DNA of 64,000 nt. Origin: Membranipora membranacea (taxonomy: Eukaryota > Bryozoa > Gymnolaemata > Cheilostomatida > Membraniporidae). Shown piece after piece: positions 1 to 10,890 of the stretch (the first letter of the stretch is position 1; every line of letters starts with the position of its first letter). Location of the stretch: NCBI GenBank assembly GCA_914767715.1, contig OU612070.1:17317501-17381500 (forward strand). The letters are read 5' to 3'. Under the pieces are notes generated by a model. It did not search any database and was not told the DNA's origin. It worked only from the letters and a program-made list of their open reading frames with translations. A program made the position numbers and the translations under genes.

Positions 1-1174
1 TAGAGATTATAAGGTGATGTTGATTAAATGCTGGTAAAACCCAAATTTGATTACTTTAGGCCTGCAGGAAAAAAGCAAACTTTCCTCCTGTGAATATTCT
101 TCTTTGGTAGATTAACATTTAGGAATCGAAAATATTAGATTATCGATACGTAATGGCACAACTACTTGGGCTTTGCTGAGTATTGACCATCAAGTTTAAA
201 TCACCCATGTACTGGAACACGGAGTTTCACTACTACTATACTCCTTTATTGAATATACCATTTGATTTCCTGGTCTATCAAAAATCCAGCCTCTAAAAAT
301 GGGAGTCGTGTCCCTAATGTCAATGAAAAGACAACTCACCATTTATGTGAACTTGTCGGTTTTTATTCCTGATTCTTGTGTGACTTCTAACGCGCAGTTA
401 TTGCTGATGATTTTTCTGATGCAGAGTATAGACAAGGATCGACAGGGAGTTGTCGCAGCCTGTGTCAGGTGACTCGGAGCTTGGACTGCTGAGGAGACGG
501 AAAGCCTTCAGTCTAAATATACAAAAGCTCTGCCTGACCTAATCAAGATATGGTATGTGTGTAAATGTTTAGTAATTAACAGATTATGATTTTTGACATA
601 GGTTGACCAGACCCCGTTATGAGGAAAGACAGTAGATACTTCTAAATTGTTTTGGTTCAATTTTAGTGACAGCAATGTCTAATCAGGTTGCTGTGCTTTG
701 TTTAGCATGCTACATTAGAAAGCAGCAATACCAGATATGAATCTGTATTCCATGATCAATCATTCTTATTTCTTGTTACAGTTTTGACTGCTATTATTCA
801 ATCAGCTAGGTAAGTGTAGATCAAGTGAGGTCCAGTTTGCCTGCATTTGGGTTTGTTCTCCTTCTAAGCGGCAGCCTATTTCGCTGCAGCGCATGAGTAG
901 GGGGAAGCAATACCGCATGCAGGCCAACTGGACCAAACTTGGTTCATTGGCTGTTTTGCGAAAAATTGTAGGATTTTCCTATCCCTAATTGTGTATCAAC
1001 AGTTGACTCCACTGTTGATAGTGTTAGGGTAGGGATAATGAAATCATGAGTCCACTCTGAATGTACAAGTATGATCATTGTCAACATACGTCATATCTCG
1101 TGTTTTGAAAGGAAAAGTTCAATTTCCCAAGTAACTCTGGTAAAATCTGACAGTTTTTGTTTCTCTTCTTTCAG
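1..1174. other. Mostly non-coding, probably intronic
   Basis: This lies upstream of the first exon I can place with confidence. Two short acceptor-donor pairs are visible on the plus strand (425-468 and 782-809). Their phases do not join each other or the exon at 1175, so I do not call them exons. The region is probably intron of the gene ending at 2234. Confidence 0.3.
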
Positions 1175-2234
1175 ATTTGAACGAGAATAAACTCGACAGT
1201 GACACTGAGGATAATTACAAAGACTTTTACAGGTAATCCTGATGCCTAATCTGTTATTAGTCAGGTCTTTATTAGGGCAATTATCTGTAGAAACTTGAGG
1301 ATTATACATCTATATGACACATAGTTTAGGAAATTATGTGTGATAATGAGAAAGGTCACCTGCCCAAGCTTTTATCTTAACTCTTTACTCAACACGAGAA
1401 AGCAAACTGCCTATTTGAACCATTATTGGATGGATTTAGGTTCATCTTATGTAAAACTTTTTTGAGCACTTTCAAAATTTTCTCCATTCTAACAAATTTT
1501 ATGTACAGCAATGTAAACTATGCAATCAGGGCCCGTGAATAAATTATAATTTTAAAGTAGTACCTAAACCTATCAGACGGATGAATTTTCCATAAGGTTA
1601 CAGGTCATTCATAGTACAGATTTGAATTGTATTGAATATTTCTATCCTCACTGTATTCTACATAGAGTTGATGATTACGTTCTGTCAGTTACAGAGAAGA
1701 CTTAAACAACAGGTGCTGTATCATCATCAGCTATACCTGAGATGTGGTTTTGTGTGTCCAGGTATGTCACATTTATATTACAAACTAAGATAATAAGAGT
1801 TATATGCCAGCATCTTAATATTTAAAAAACCCTCCTTTCAGCAAATGCCATGATTACTAACGGGAAGTTTCTTTTCCTGAAGTTTGGAAATTCTGTAAAC
1901 TTAGAATTATTTATTACAAACTTGACAACACAATTGATTCAGTTCATCAATTACACGATCATGAGGCAGGCTGCTTCTTATCTACTGCCAGAAAGTCTAA
2001 TTAGAAAGTTTTAAGTTCGAGTACACAAATTGATGGCAGTTTTTTTATTGTTGACAGCAAATTTTTTTTTCCACCGCTCATGTGAAATTACTTGACTTTC
2101 CAGGTGCTGAATGTGTTGATGAAATACTCAGAGGCCATTTAATCCAAGCTGATGGAACTAAAGATCTAATCGCAAAAGTGAACAAGGCTAAATCTCGTCA
2201 GGGCGGGCAACTCAAAGTCAAATCTAAAAAGTAG
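1175..2234 (+). CDS. 3' end of an unrecognised multi-exon gene
   Basis: Three plus-strand exons can be joined: 1175-1232, 1697-1761 and 2104-2234. The donors are GTAATC and GTATGT, and the acceptors follow pyrimidine tracts or CAG. Phases agree if the second exon starts at the AG at 1695-1696. A start at 1689 or 1695 would also be open but would not match the first exon. The peptide begins LNENKLDSDTED and continues with a basic, Leu/Tyr-rich stretch containing LYLRCGFVCPG. It ends with a Lys-rich tail and TAG at 2232-2234. I do not recognise the family and the N-terminus lies outside or upstream. The tail looks like a helical, basic C-terminus. The gene runs towards H2B, whose 3' end is about 600 bases away. 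Confidence 0.55.
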
Positions 2235-2810
2235 TGAAATCAGGAGTATCCCAAACTCCCTGGTGAAATTAATCTCAACGATACTTCCTATTTTGTGCTC
2301 GTATTTTGATGATTTGTATACTTCCTTACTTTTTGTGACCCTTCTCAAAACAAGCAAGCATTAGTGATAATTTGATCACACCACTGACCACTCACGGCAA
2401 ATAGTGAGGTATATTTCATCAAAAAATAAATACATCTGTGCGGTATGCTGCTGCAAAATACCTTGACCTTATTCCCGAATGTTTGACTTTGTGTCAGTGA
2501 CCTCATTCGTATTTTGGGGTTTCGAACAGAATTTAGTAAAATCTGTTTATCATTGAAGCCTTGAGAGTTGTACGAGTACTGGTTGTATTTGTTTGAATAA
2601 CCTCGGGAAGCCCTCTTGGTGCAAGGAGTGTTATTTTTAAACATTTGAGTTCCCAGCCACTATAGTCATCATTATTTCACTTATTTCACACCAAAGATTG
2701 GAAATTCAAATTTATCATTAACATCAGCATTATCACTTGCTATGAAGTTACCACAAATGGTAGCACATGATCACATTTGACCTTGGATTGTTAATCCGTA
2801 CAAGTGCATG
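2235..2810. other. Intergenic, between convergent gene ends
   Basis: This is non-coding sequence between the stop of the left-hand gene and the 3' end of H2B. It should hold the 3' UTR of the left gene. Open frames on the minus strand here show no codon bias, family motif or splice sites. Confidence 0.5.
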
Positions 2811-2850
2811 AACAACTCTTTGGTAAGAGATGGTGGCCCTGAAAAGGGCC
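2811..2850 (-). terminator. Histone H2B mRNA 3' end: stem-loop and downstream element
   Basis: Read on the minus strand, the stem-loop GGCCCTTTTCAGGGCC (2835-2850) lies about 20 bases after the H2B stop codon. The purine-rich element ACCAAAGAGTTGTT (2811-2824) follows it. This is the metazoan signal bound by SLBP and U7 snRNP that makes non-polyadenylated histone mRNA. Stem, loop and downstream element are identical in all four genes of this cluster. Confidence 0.95.
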
Positions 2851-2870
2851 GTTGGGGTTGTTGGATCAGT

Positions 2871-3239
2871 TTACTTGGAGCTGGTGTACTTGGTGACAGC
2901 CTTGGTTCCCTCAGACACAGCGTGCTTGGCAAGCTCTCCTGGGAGGATCAGTCTGACAGCAGTCTGGATCTCTCGGCTGGTGATGGTGGATCTCTTGTTG
3001 TAGTGAGCCAGTCTGGATGCCTCAGCTGCAATTCTCTCAAACACATCATTGACAAAGCTGTTCATGATGCTCATGGCTTTGCTGGAGACTCCAGTATCAG
3101 GGTGCACCTGCTTGAGAACCTTGTAGATGTAGATACCATAGCTTTCTTTCCTCTTCCTTTTCCTCTTCTTGTCTCCAGTTCTGGCTGCTTTGGCCTTTCC
3201 TGCCTTCTTGGCTCCTTTGCTGCTTACTTTGGGTGGCAT
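2871..3239 (-). CDS. H2B: Histone H2B (replication-dependent)
   Basis: The gene is a single exon for 122 residues starting [17 protein letters not shown]. The ATG at 3239 is chosen because it gives the canonical N-terminus; an in-frame ATG upstream would add 24 non-histone residues. The basic tail is followed by the histone fold with the family-typical [35 protein letters not shown] and [20 protein letters not shown] segments. It pairs with H2A in the nucleosome core. It is divergent from H2A, with 361 bases between start codons. The octamer and TATA box upstream and the 3' stem-loop indicate S-phase expression. The KRKRKRK run is a small variation on the usual KRRRKRR-type sequence. Confidence 0.97.
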   Translation of the reverse strand: MPPKVSSKGAKKAGKAKAARTGDKKRKRKRKESYGIYIYKVLKQVHPDTGVSSKAMSIMNSFVNDVFERIAAEASRLAHYNKRSTITSREIQTAVRLILPGELAKHAVSEGTKAVTKYTSSK

Positions 3240-3600
3240 GATGAATTTTTCAAAATTCTGAATGATGACTTGGTTGAGGTGCTCTTTATTTTTATATGCA
3301 TATGTATGCAAATGAAGCTGGTTGAGACTTTGGTCTGATTTGATAGGCTATTCTTAATCCCCGCGCATTCACAAAGGGTGTGAGTATATGCAGGCGGATT
3401 AGAGATATTTAATTGTTTGCTCTTTGTAAGTTTTAGCGGGGTGTTTGAATATTCTTGCATAGCATATTTGCATACCACTCAGCAATAGTGTATGTTTGTT
3501 TCTTTGATTGGTCAATTTTGAACTTGTGCCTCTAGTATAAGTAGCAAGAAATTGTGTTATTATTATTCAGTTTCTACTAAGCAACAATAAAACAATCATC
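3240..3600. promoter_or_regulatory. Shared divergent H2B/H2A promoter
   Basis: Towards H2B (minus strand) there is a TATA box TATAAAAAT at 3288-3296 and an octamer ATTTGCAT at 3306-3313, the classic H2B promoter element. Towards H2A (plus strand) there is an octamer ATTTGCAT at 3466-3473, an inverted CCAAT box (ATTGGTC, 3508-3514) and a TATA-like TATAAG at 3536-3541, about 65 bases before the H2A ATG. In the middle, GCGGATTAGAGA (3394-3405) recurs exactly in the H4/H3 promoter. A related copy GGGGATTAAGA on the minus strand (about 3352-3362) faces H2B. Element identities are from known histone promoters; the GGATTA element is an inference from recurrence. Confidence 0.85.
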
Positions 3601-3978
3601 ATGTCTGGAAGAGGAAAAGGAGGAAAGGCAAAGGGAAAGAGCAAAACTCGATCATCGAGGGCTGGACTTCAGTTCCCAGTTGGGCGTATTCATCGTCTGC
3701 TGAGGAAAGGAAACTATGCTGAGCGAGTAGGAGCTGGGGCACCAGTGTACTTGGCTGCCGTCATGGAGTACCTCGCTGCTGAGGTTCTCGAGTTGGCCGG
3801 TAACGCTGCTCGTGACAACAAGAAGACCAGGATCATCCCAAGACATCTCCAACTTGCCATCAGGAACGACGAAGAGTTGAACAGACTTCTCAATGGTGTC
3901 ACCATCGCACAGGGAGGTGTACTTCCCAACATCCAGGCTGTTCTCCTACCAAGCAAGACTAAGAAGGCTGCTGCTTAG
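3601..3978 (+). CDS. H2A: Histone H2A (replication-dependent)
   Basis: The gene is a single exon for 125 residues beginning [13 protein letters not shown]. The histone fold carries [20 protein letters not shown], the docking region and the acidic-patch residues ([14 protein letters not shown] and NDEELNRLL). The C-terminus ends PSKTKKAAA and has no SQ phosphorylation motif, so this is canonical H2A and not H2A.X or H2A.Z. It dimerises with H2B. The 3' end carries the histone stem-loop. H2A and H4 are convergent, with about 1.4 kb of spacer between them. Confidence 0.97.
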   Translation: MSGRGKGGKAKGKSKTRSSRAGLQFPVGRIHRLLRKGNYAERVGAGAPVYLAAVMEYLAAEVLELAGNAARDNKKTRIIPRHLQLAIRNDEELNRLLNGVTIAQGGVLPNIQAVLLPSKTKKAAA

Positions 3979-4010
3979 GCTGTACCACTGATCTTCACAC
4001 TCAACCCAAC

Positions 4011-4052
4011 GGCCCTTTTCAGGGCCACCATCTCATACCAAAGAGTTGTTCG
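4011..4052 (+). terminator. Histone H2A mRNA 3' end: stem-loop and downstream element
   Basis: The stem-loop GGCCCTTTTCAGGGCC lies at 4011-4026, 32 bases after the H2A stop. The downstream element ACCAAAGAGTTGTTC follows about 11 bases later. This is the SLBP/U7-dependent 3' processing signal, identical to that of the other three histone genes. Confidence 0.95.
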
Positions 4053-5380
4053 AATAATCATAATATGTGAAAATATCTGAAAAAAAAGAAATAGGATATA
4101 TGAAAACTCAATCAAATTGTGGTTATGGAAGGGAAATTTCCAATTCATAAATTGACCTTTCAGTTGATCGCATTATTTATGGAGACGTCACAAGGCACAG
4201 ATATTTGGACATAACAACCATAAATATACATTTACCCTCTTTGGTCTGGCTGTCAATTCATATATTGGTAATTTGTTAGTTGTATTGAAAGTTTAAGTAA
4301 TTATAACACAAAGCGGACATACTACTGATCTCTGTCGCCTCTCATCACTGGCTTCAGCTGTGCTGTAAAAGTGTGAGGTGCATAATAACTCCTATATTAT
4401 TGTACTATCTGGTCCTAATCAAAATTGACACAACAGTATAATAACACAGAGTAAAGACTTACTTACTACAATGAACTTCATTGCTTAATACTTACTCTGT
4501 GATAATAACATCATTTCTACCCAGCTTAGTTATTTTTTCAAATATAATAATATAACACCTATTGCTTTTGTTCTCATATAGCATTGTATAACACTGATCA
4601 GAATACCATGTCATGAAGGAGGGTGTCGAACTGTGCCGGGATCGATAGGAGCATTTCATCATCCCAAACTAACTAATCTTGAACTATATGTTGTGTAGTT
4701 GGTCGATAATGTAAGGCCACTAACTCGCAAAGGAGCAGTCTGAGCACTAGACTGGACAATCTAGCTCTGCCACCCATCACAATTTTCTTTGCACACCTTT
4801 AGCAGCTGTCACTTTTTATTATATTTTCCCATTTATGTGCTGTACATTTGATCAATGATTTCCCCCAGTTCCTTGATTCGATGCTATCAACCCGTCACAG
4901 GATGGATATTAGAATTAGGCAATAAACAAACTTCAGACTAGTTATAATGTAGTCCATGTCCAACTCATTGAAAATCATAGAGCCTATTATAAAAGTTTAT
5001 TCATCATCACCAGAGTTGCCTCTACAATCTCAGGGGAAGCACAACAAACACTCGTCTGTCCAAGCCGAAACACAATTAATAGTTCATAAAAAGTTCCGAA
5101 CCTAACATAGCTTTCTACTCCCAACCAGGGAAATGTTTGACGGCGCCCCTTCAGTTTTTGTTGTTTCAATTGTTGGACTGATTGTGCAACCTGTACAACA
5201 TACACATACGGGACTGAAATAATGCAACTCCACTGATGCATTCACAATTGTTTTTTTTTAAAAACCCACTTAGTGTGGATAGGTCCAATTATTGCTCTGG
5301 AAATAATTACTATTAGAATTAGCGACTCATTTAACAATTACCAGTAAATCCATCATGCTGTATTAATATTATATGCATTG
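4053..5380. other. Non-coding spacer between convergent H2A and H4
   Basis: I see no gene here. A short imperfect inverted repeat with arms ACACAGAGTAA and TTACTCTGTG lies at about 4442-4501. The rest is AT-rich unique-looking sequence. H1, which often sits in such clusters, is absent. Confidence 0.6.
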
Positions 5381-5420
5381 AACAACTCTTTGGTAGAGAG
5401 TGGTGGCCCTGAAAAGGGCC
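5381..5420 (-). terminator. Histone H4 mRNA 3' end: stem-loop and downstream element
   Basis: On the minus strand the stem-loop GGCCCTTTTCAGGGCC (5405-5420) follows the H4 stop by 30 bases. ACCAAAGAGTTGTT (5381-5394) follows it. It is the same SLBP/U7-type signal as in the other histone genes. Confidence 0.95.
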
Positions 5421-5450
5421 GTTGGTTTAATTGGTCAAGTGGTTTGGTGT

Positions 5451-6687
<1,237 letters not shown>

Positions 6688-6717
6688 GCCTACCTGTACT
6701 CCACCAACAAACCAAAC

Positions 6718-6757
6718 GGCCCTTTTCAGGGCCACCAAATCCTACCAAAGAGTTGTT
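6718..6757 (+). terminator. Histone H3 mRNA 3' end: stem-loop and downstream element
   Basis: The stem-loop GGCCCTTTTCAGGGCC is at 6718-6733 and ACCAAAGAGTTGTT at 6744-6757. It is identical to the signal of the other three histone genes. Confidence 0.95.
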
Positions 6758-7040
6758 CATTCCTGCTAAGCAGTGATTTATAAAAAATGTGTATGGTTGA
6801 TCGAATAAATAAACCAGTCCATTTCTGTCTATGCTTATATAAGATTATGATAAGGCCACAATTCACTAGGTGGATAATTAACTTAAATATTATACACACA
6901 ATGATCAGACGAAATTCAAATAAATGGATAAAAGTCACCACCGAAATATAATTATTTCATTAAGTCAACCTGAACCTGTCGGATTGGTTTAATTTAGTTC
7001 CAATATTCCCTAATCTGAAATTTAGAATAACATGACCTTT

Positions 7041-7873
7041 GAATGGCGATATGGTCACCTCAGGAGTGCCCCAGGGGAGTGTACTTGGTCATCTCCTATT
7101 CCTCGTCTTTATCAATGATATGCCATCCTGCATTAATAGCTGCACTGTAAGAGCAATGAACTAAAGGTTTAGTTCATTGGTAAGAGTTTTTGCTGATGAC
7201 TCTCTGGTACATAATCAAATCACAAGCAGATGTAATCGACTTAGATTGACCTAGATAACCTTGCAGAATTGGCCGACACCTGGCAGATGTGCTTTAATGT
7301 CTACTGTTTAATGCTACCCAATTATCACAACTATCCTCAGTAAAATACCTAGGTGTGCACATAGATGCACACCTCTCTTTTGACAAGCGCATCAGAGAGA
7401 TTTGCAAGAAAGCCACAAGAACGCTTCATATGCTTATGCGTAACTTAAAAAACCTTAAACTAAGACAAAACATTATCATTTAAAACTATTTGCAGACCAA
7501 TCTCAGAGTATGCCTCTCATGGTTGGTCTCCTCATCTGTGTAAACATATAGATGTCATGGAGGCCATAAACAGAAAAGCTTTTAGATGGGCATATCAAAA
7601 AAGACGTAGTGACCATATCAGTGCCCATATGGCTGAAGTCGGATGGCAAACATTGTTTGAAAGACGGAAGGGTGCTGACTTAAAGTTATATTTTAAAATC
7701 ATCACCGCACCGGTGCAGCTGCAGTCAACAAGGAAATGGTCACTGTGTCACATTCCCACCATCACACAAGGATAGGCGCCATCAAAGGCACTATCAACAC
7801 TGATGTCAAACGCCATTCTTTCAAACAACGTGTTTATAAATATATGAATCCAAATAGGCTGAATAACACGTAG
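7041..7873 (+). mobile_element. Degraded non-LTR retrotransposon (reverse transcriptase 3' half)
   Basis: Plus-strand translation in shifting frames gives the reverse-transcriptase motifs VTSGVPQGSVLG and LVFINDMPSCI, then FADDSLVHNQ (the catalytic ADD box). YLGVHIDAHLSFDKRI and the C-terminal MEAINRKAFRWAYQKRR, EVGWQTLFERRKGADL and FKQRVYKYMNPNRLNNT follow. These are the order and style of CR1/Jockey-type LINEs. Frameshifts and stops break the frame, and the 5' half with the endonuclease is missing. It is a 5'-truncated dead copy next to the histone cluster. The end is placed at the stop at 7871-7873; target-site duplications were not found. Confidence 0.8.
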
Positions 7874-9322
7874 CAAAATGGCAATAAAGTGCGACCAATG
7901 ACAGTGTAGTTTCTTTTTCTTTTCTTTTTTTTTCCCTGTGCGGTCGGACCAGTCTGTAAGTGAAACAAATGTATCTTTAAATTGCCCCAAAACATCATCT
8001 AGAAATCACTGAATCAACTTTGACTTCACTGTACCAGACATACCTCTTTTACACTGGTTAGGCAAGCGTTACTCGTTTAACCATGCTACGGTGATGCTCA
8101 GTGGGAAAAAAAGAGATGCCAAAACAGCACCCTTTTTTTTCTTTTATTTTTCTCTTTTACCTATTACAATTATTATTATAAAAATTCAATGCTGTTAAAA
8201 CACAAAACTCCCATAAATAGTGCTTACAACTAAACGATGGACTTTCTGATCATTACTGATGTATTTTTCTAATTACGGAGCTATAAAATGTGTTTACAAT
8301 GTGTCTATAAAAAAATGTTTAAATAAAAGATAGGCATAATTTAGCATTAATACAGAATAAAATAATATCCCCCCCCCCCCCCCGCACTTCCAGTCTTGTG
8401 TAGCTTGGAATGACAAAAACCAATCAATAACTGCGCAGACCCTCCAGACTCCAGTTTATCAACCGAGTAAACAAAATATGCATCAAATCTATAACAGTGA
8501 CTGCAGCATCTATGCAAATCAGGAGCGAAATATAGAATAATCAGTTGCGTGAATGTTGGGCTGATAATTCTGAAAATTATAGACACAATGTCTATTCTTT
8601 ACCGATTTGATCTAGGTCCCCTTTCCTAATTTTGGTCTTCTCTTACTGTGTACTTCTGTGTATAGTTGATGCCAAGGTTACAATCAGCAGTAACTATTAT
8701 TATAGTAATATATTATATTAACATATTACAGAAATACACAGCAACATATAGTATAGTAGCACTAATATATTATAGCCATGTCCTCACCAAATTTTTCGAA
8801 GTGATTTGAAGAGGAATGGAAATCAAGTCATAACAAAAATTTGTGTTTTATTAGAATGTGGAATCTTTATTTTATGTGGAATCAATGTTTGACATGGAAT
8901 CTGTGATGCCATGGTGATCAGTATAACTGCTTTGCGGCCTTGGAAAGAGACTACAGAAACAAAAGGCAAACTGAAGCAGTATTCAGATGAATGCATCTGA
9001 TAGTGCATAATGTGAATCTAACAAAAACATTGTTCTGGAGCGGCACACATCCAGGTGTTGAATACATTTTTATGCAACGCTGTTAATTTATTTATTCATC
9101 GATGTTTTCTAAAAGTTTGAATAATTAAAGTAAATGACAAATGTTGACCCCACATACATTTATATAGATATAGAAAAATGACTTGAATGAAAACATATAA
9201 GTGTAGGGTGGGTGGCACATACTACATAGTTAGTAGGATAACGAAAGCATGGTAGCATAAATAACGTGATTAAAAAAGAATAAAAAGAGAAGAAAAAATA
9301 GAGAGGTTATTTCAGGTCACGC
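7874..9322. other. Non-coding, low-complexity tracts
   Basis: No gene is recognised. The stretch contains T-rich tracts near 7915-7935 and 8131-8155, an uninterrupted C tract of about 15 at roughly 8370-8384, and AT-rich simple sequence near 8690-8780. It probably includes the 3' UTR of the receptor gene to the right. Confidence 0.5.
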
Positions 9323-10753
9323 TCAATTGCCACCCCTTTCACGTGAACCACCAAAAGAAGCATTAAACATGAACCATGATGTGAAAACAATATTCAGTAT
9401 AACAAAGACAATGAGAAATAATCGATCCATAAAATAGGCCAGATATCTCCATCTGTTTGTGATGTTTTCTTGTTGCTCCTCATTCTTTCTTCTCTCCTCA
9501 AAGTCTGTTATGAATTTGATTATCTCTCTGGTACCATCATGTCCATGAGAATTTATCTCTTCCTGCTGTGTTTCATCGCTAGCCTTCTTGGAAGGCAGAA
9601 CTTCAATTCTTTCAGGGCTCACTTTGTCGGTTTTCACAGCGTTTCGTTGCTTAAAAATGCTATTCCTATCTCCATCAGGTAGATCCTCTGTTTCTCGTAA
9701 TGGACTGAGACAAAGCAGCGCTGATAGTTTGTGAGAAGTCAGTGTTCGCACCCAACTAGGGGGTTCCTTGACTTTATAAGCTGCATTGTGGTGTAGGTTC
9801 AGCGTGAGTACTGATAGACTGGTAGATGAAGCAACCAGCAGAGTAACACCAAAATAGTAGATGCCTATGAGTGGCATTTCAGTCATCGGAGACATTTGAT
9901 CACTCAAAATTAGCAAGAAAACTGTAAGTGACAACAGCACTGTCACACCTAGACCAACCTTCTCCCCGGTCTCCGGAGGGATGCAGAAACCAAGCATCGC
10001 TACCAGTGATATGAATGAGCAGGGCAGAAGCATATTTAATAAATAAAACAATGGCCTTCTCTGAAATATGACATCATAATGGAGTTTTACCATAGTTACT
10101 GGACAGCAATGGTTATCTACTTCTCTGAATGCCGTCATGTTGAGCATCTCAAACTCACTGTTCTCAATCATGATATCTCGCACATGTGTGTCTTCACTTA
10201 TAGATAAATTTAGCTGTTCGCCAAAATATCTCAATGATGTGAAGGTTAATGTGCAGTTTTGTTTGTCGAATGGAAAGTATCTTAAGTTCATCGAACAAGA
10301 GCTCCGATAATTTACCCCTTGGGTGAGCATTACAGATCCTGTATAGAGGACATGGAAATACGAAGTTGTCATGCTCCTACTAGATAATGAAATGTCGACG
10401 TCATTTATAAGTCCGATACCTGGAGTCCATATCGTCTCATCTGGCAGAACAAGAAGATGTATACCTCCGTGATCTGCAGGATTCCAAGCAAGCTCCTCAT
10501 CGGTCCAATGTTTGAATGCGAAGTAGTAGCCATCCAATATCTGATTCTTTTCATCGACATCAATAATCTGAACCATCCCTATACCAAAGTTCACGTTAAA
10601 TGTTTCGTTCTGAGGACCAGTGGGTTTTACCCTCTTACTGTGGCTGCTTAGTAGAGTTTCAAGAAGATGGTTTTCTGCCTTTCTCGTGTTGGTTGTTTGC
10701 CCCGCATGTATATTACTCAAAAGAATAGCTAGCAGTTTGAAAAACTGAAACAT
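9323..10753 (-). CDS. Cys-loop ligand-gated ion channel, nicotinic-receptor-like alpha-type subunit (copy 1)
   Basis: The gene is a single intronless frame of 476 residues starting MFQFFKLLAILLSN, a short signal peptide. The extracellular domain has the family signature DVDEKNQIL (66-73) and a 13-residue Cys-loop between C153 and C167. A vicinal C216-C217 pair marks an alpha-type loop C. Four membrane helices follow. The pore helix M2 begins GEKVGLGVTVLLSLTVF; the GEK entrance predicts cation selectivity. M4 lies near the C-terminus. The aromatic acetylcholine box is lost: aligned to α7, W55 is F78, Y93 is I116, W149 is L174, Y188 is N214 and Y195 is M221. It is therefore unlikely to be an ordinary acetylcholine receptor. 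It has a TATA box 53 bases upstream of the ATG and a near-copy facing away at 13716. Confidence 0.9.
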   Translation of the reverse strand: MFQFFKLLAILLSNIHAGQTTNTRKAENHLLETLLSSHSKRVKPTGPQNETFNVNFGIGMVQIIDVDEKNQILDGYYFAFKHWTDEELAWNPADHGGIHLLVLPDETIWTPGIGLINDVDISLSSRSMTTSYFHVLYTGSVMLTQGVNYRSSCSMNLRYFPFDKQNCTLTFTSLRYFGEQLNLSISEDTHVRDIMIENSEFEMLNMTAFREVDNHCCPVTMVKLHYDVIFQRRPLFYLLNMLLPCSFISLVAMLGFCIPPETGEKVGLGVTVLLSLTVFLLILSDQMSPMTEMPLIGIYYFGVTLLVASSTSLSVLTLNLHHNAAYKVKEPPSWVRTLTSHKLSALLCLSPLRETEDLPDGDRNSIFKQRNAVKTDKVSPERIEVLPSKKASDETQQEEINSHGHDGTREIIKFITDFEERRKNEEQQENITNRWRYLAYFMDRLFLIVFVILNIVFTSWFMFNASFGGSRERGGN

Positions 10754-10890
10754 GGTTACACTGCTTGAGTCTCACTGCACTGTACCAGCAGACTGCATCC
10801 ACTGGTTTTATAGTGAGTGCAGCAGATATCTGCTGGCTGTGGATAGGACCAATCACAGACAGTCTGTCATCAGCGGAAAAAATCGATACC
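10754..10890 (-). promoter_or_regulatory. Promoter of receptor copy 1, duplicated at copy 2
   Basis: On the minus strand TATAAAA (rc 10806-10812) is preceded by GATATCTGC and by an ATTGGTCC CCAAT-type box near 10845-10855. The same order, with most bases identical, precedes copy 2, so the promoter and 5' leader are part of the duplicated unit. Confidence 0.75.

Noticed and set aside
425-809. Two further exons of the left-hand gene (425-468 and 782-809)
   Set aside because: Each has an acceptor and a donor, but no frame joins them to one another or to the exon at 1175.
3240-3311. N-terminal extension of H2B by 24 residues
   Set aside because: The upstream ATG overlaps the TATA and octamer region and the added residues are unlike any histone.
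2808-3338. Long open frame antisense to H2B, and similar frames antisense to H2A, H4 and H3
   Set aside because: These are mirror frames of highly biased histone coding sequence. The histone frames have the conserved proteins and signals.
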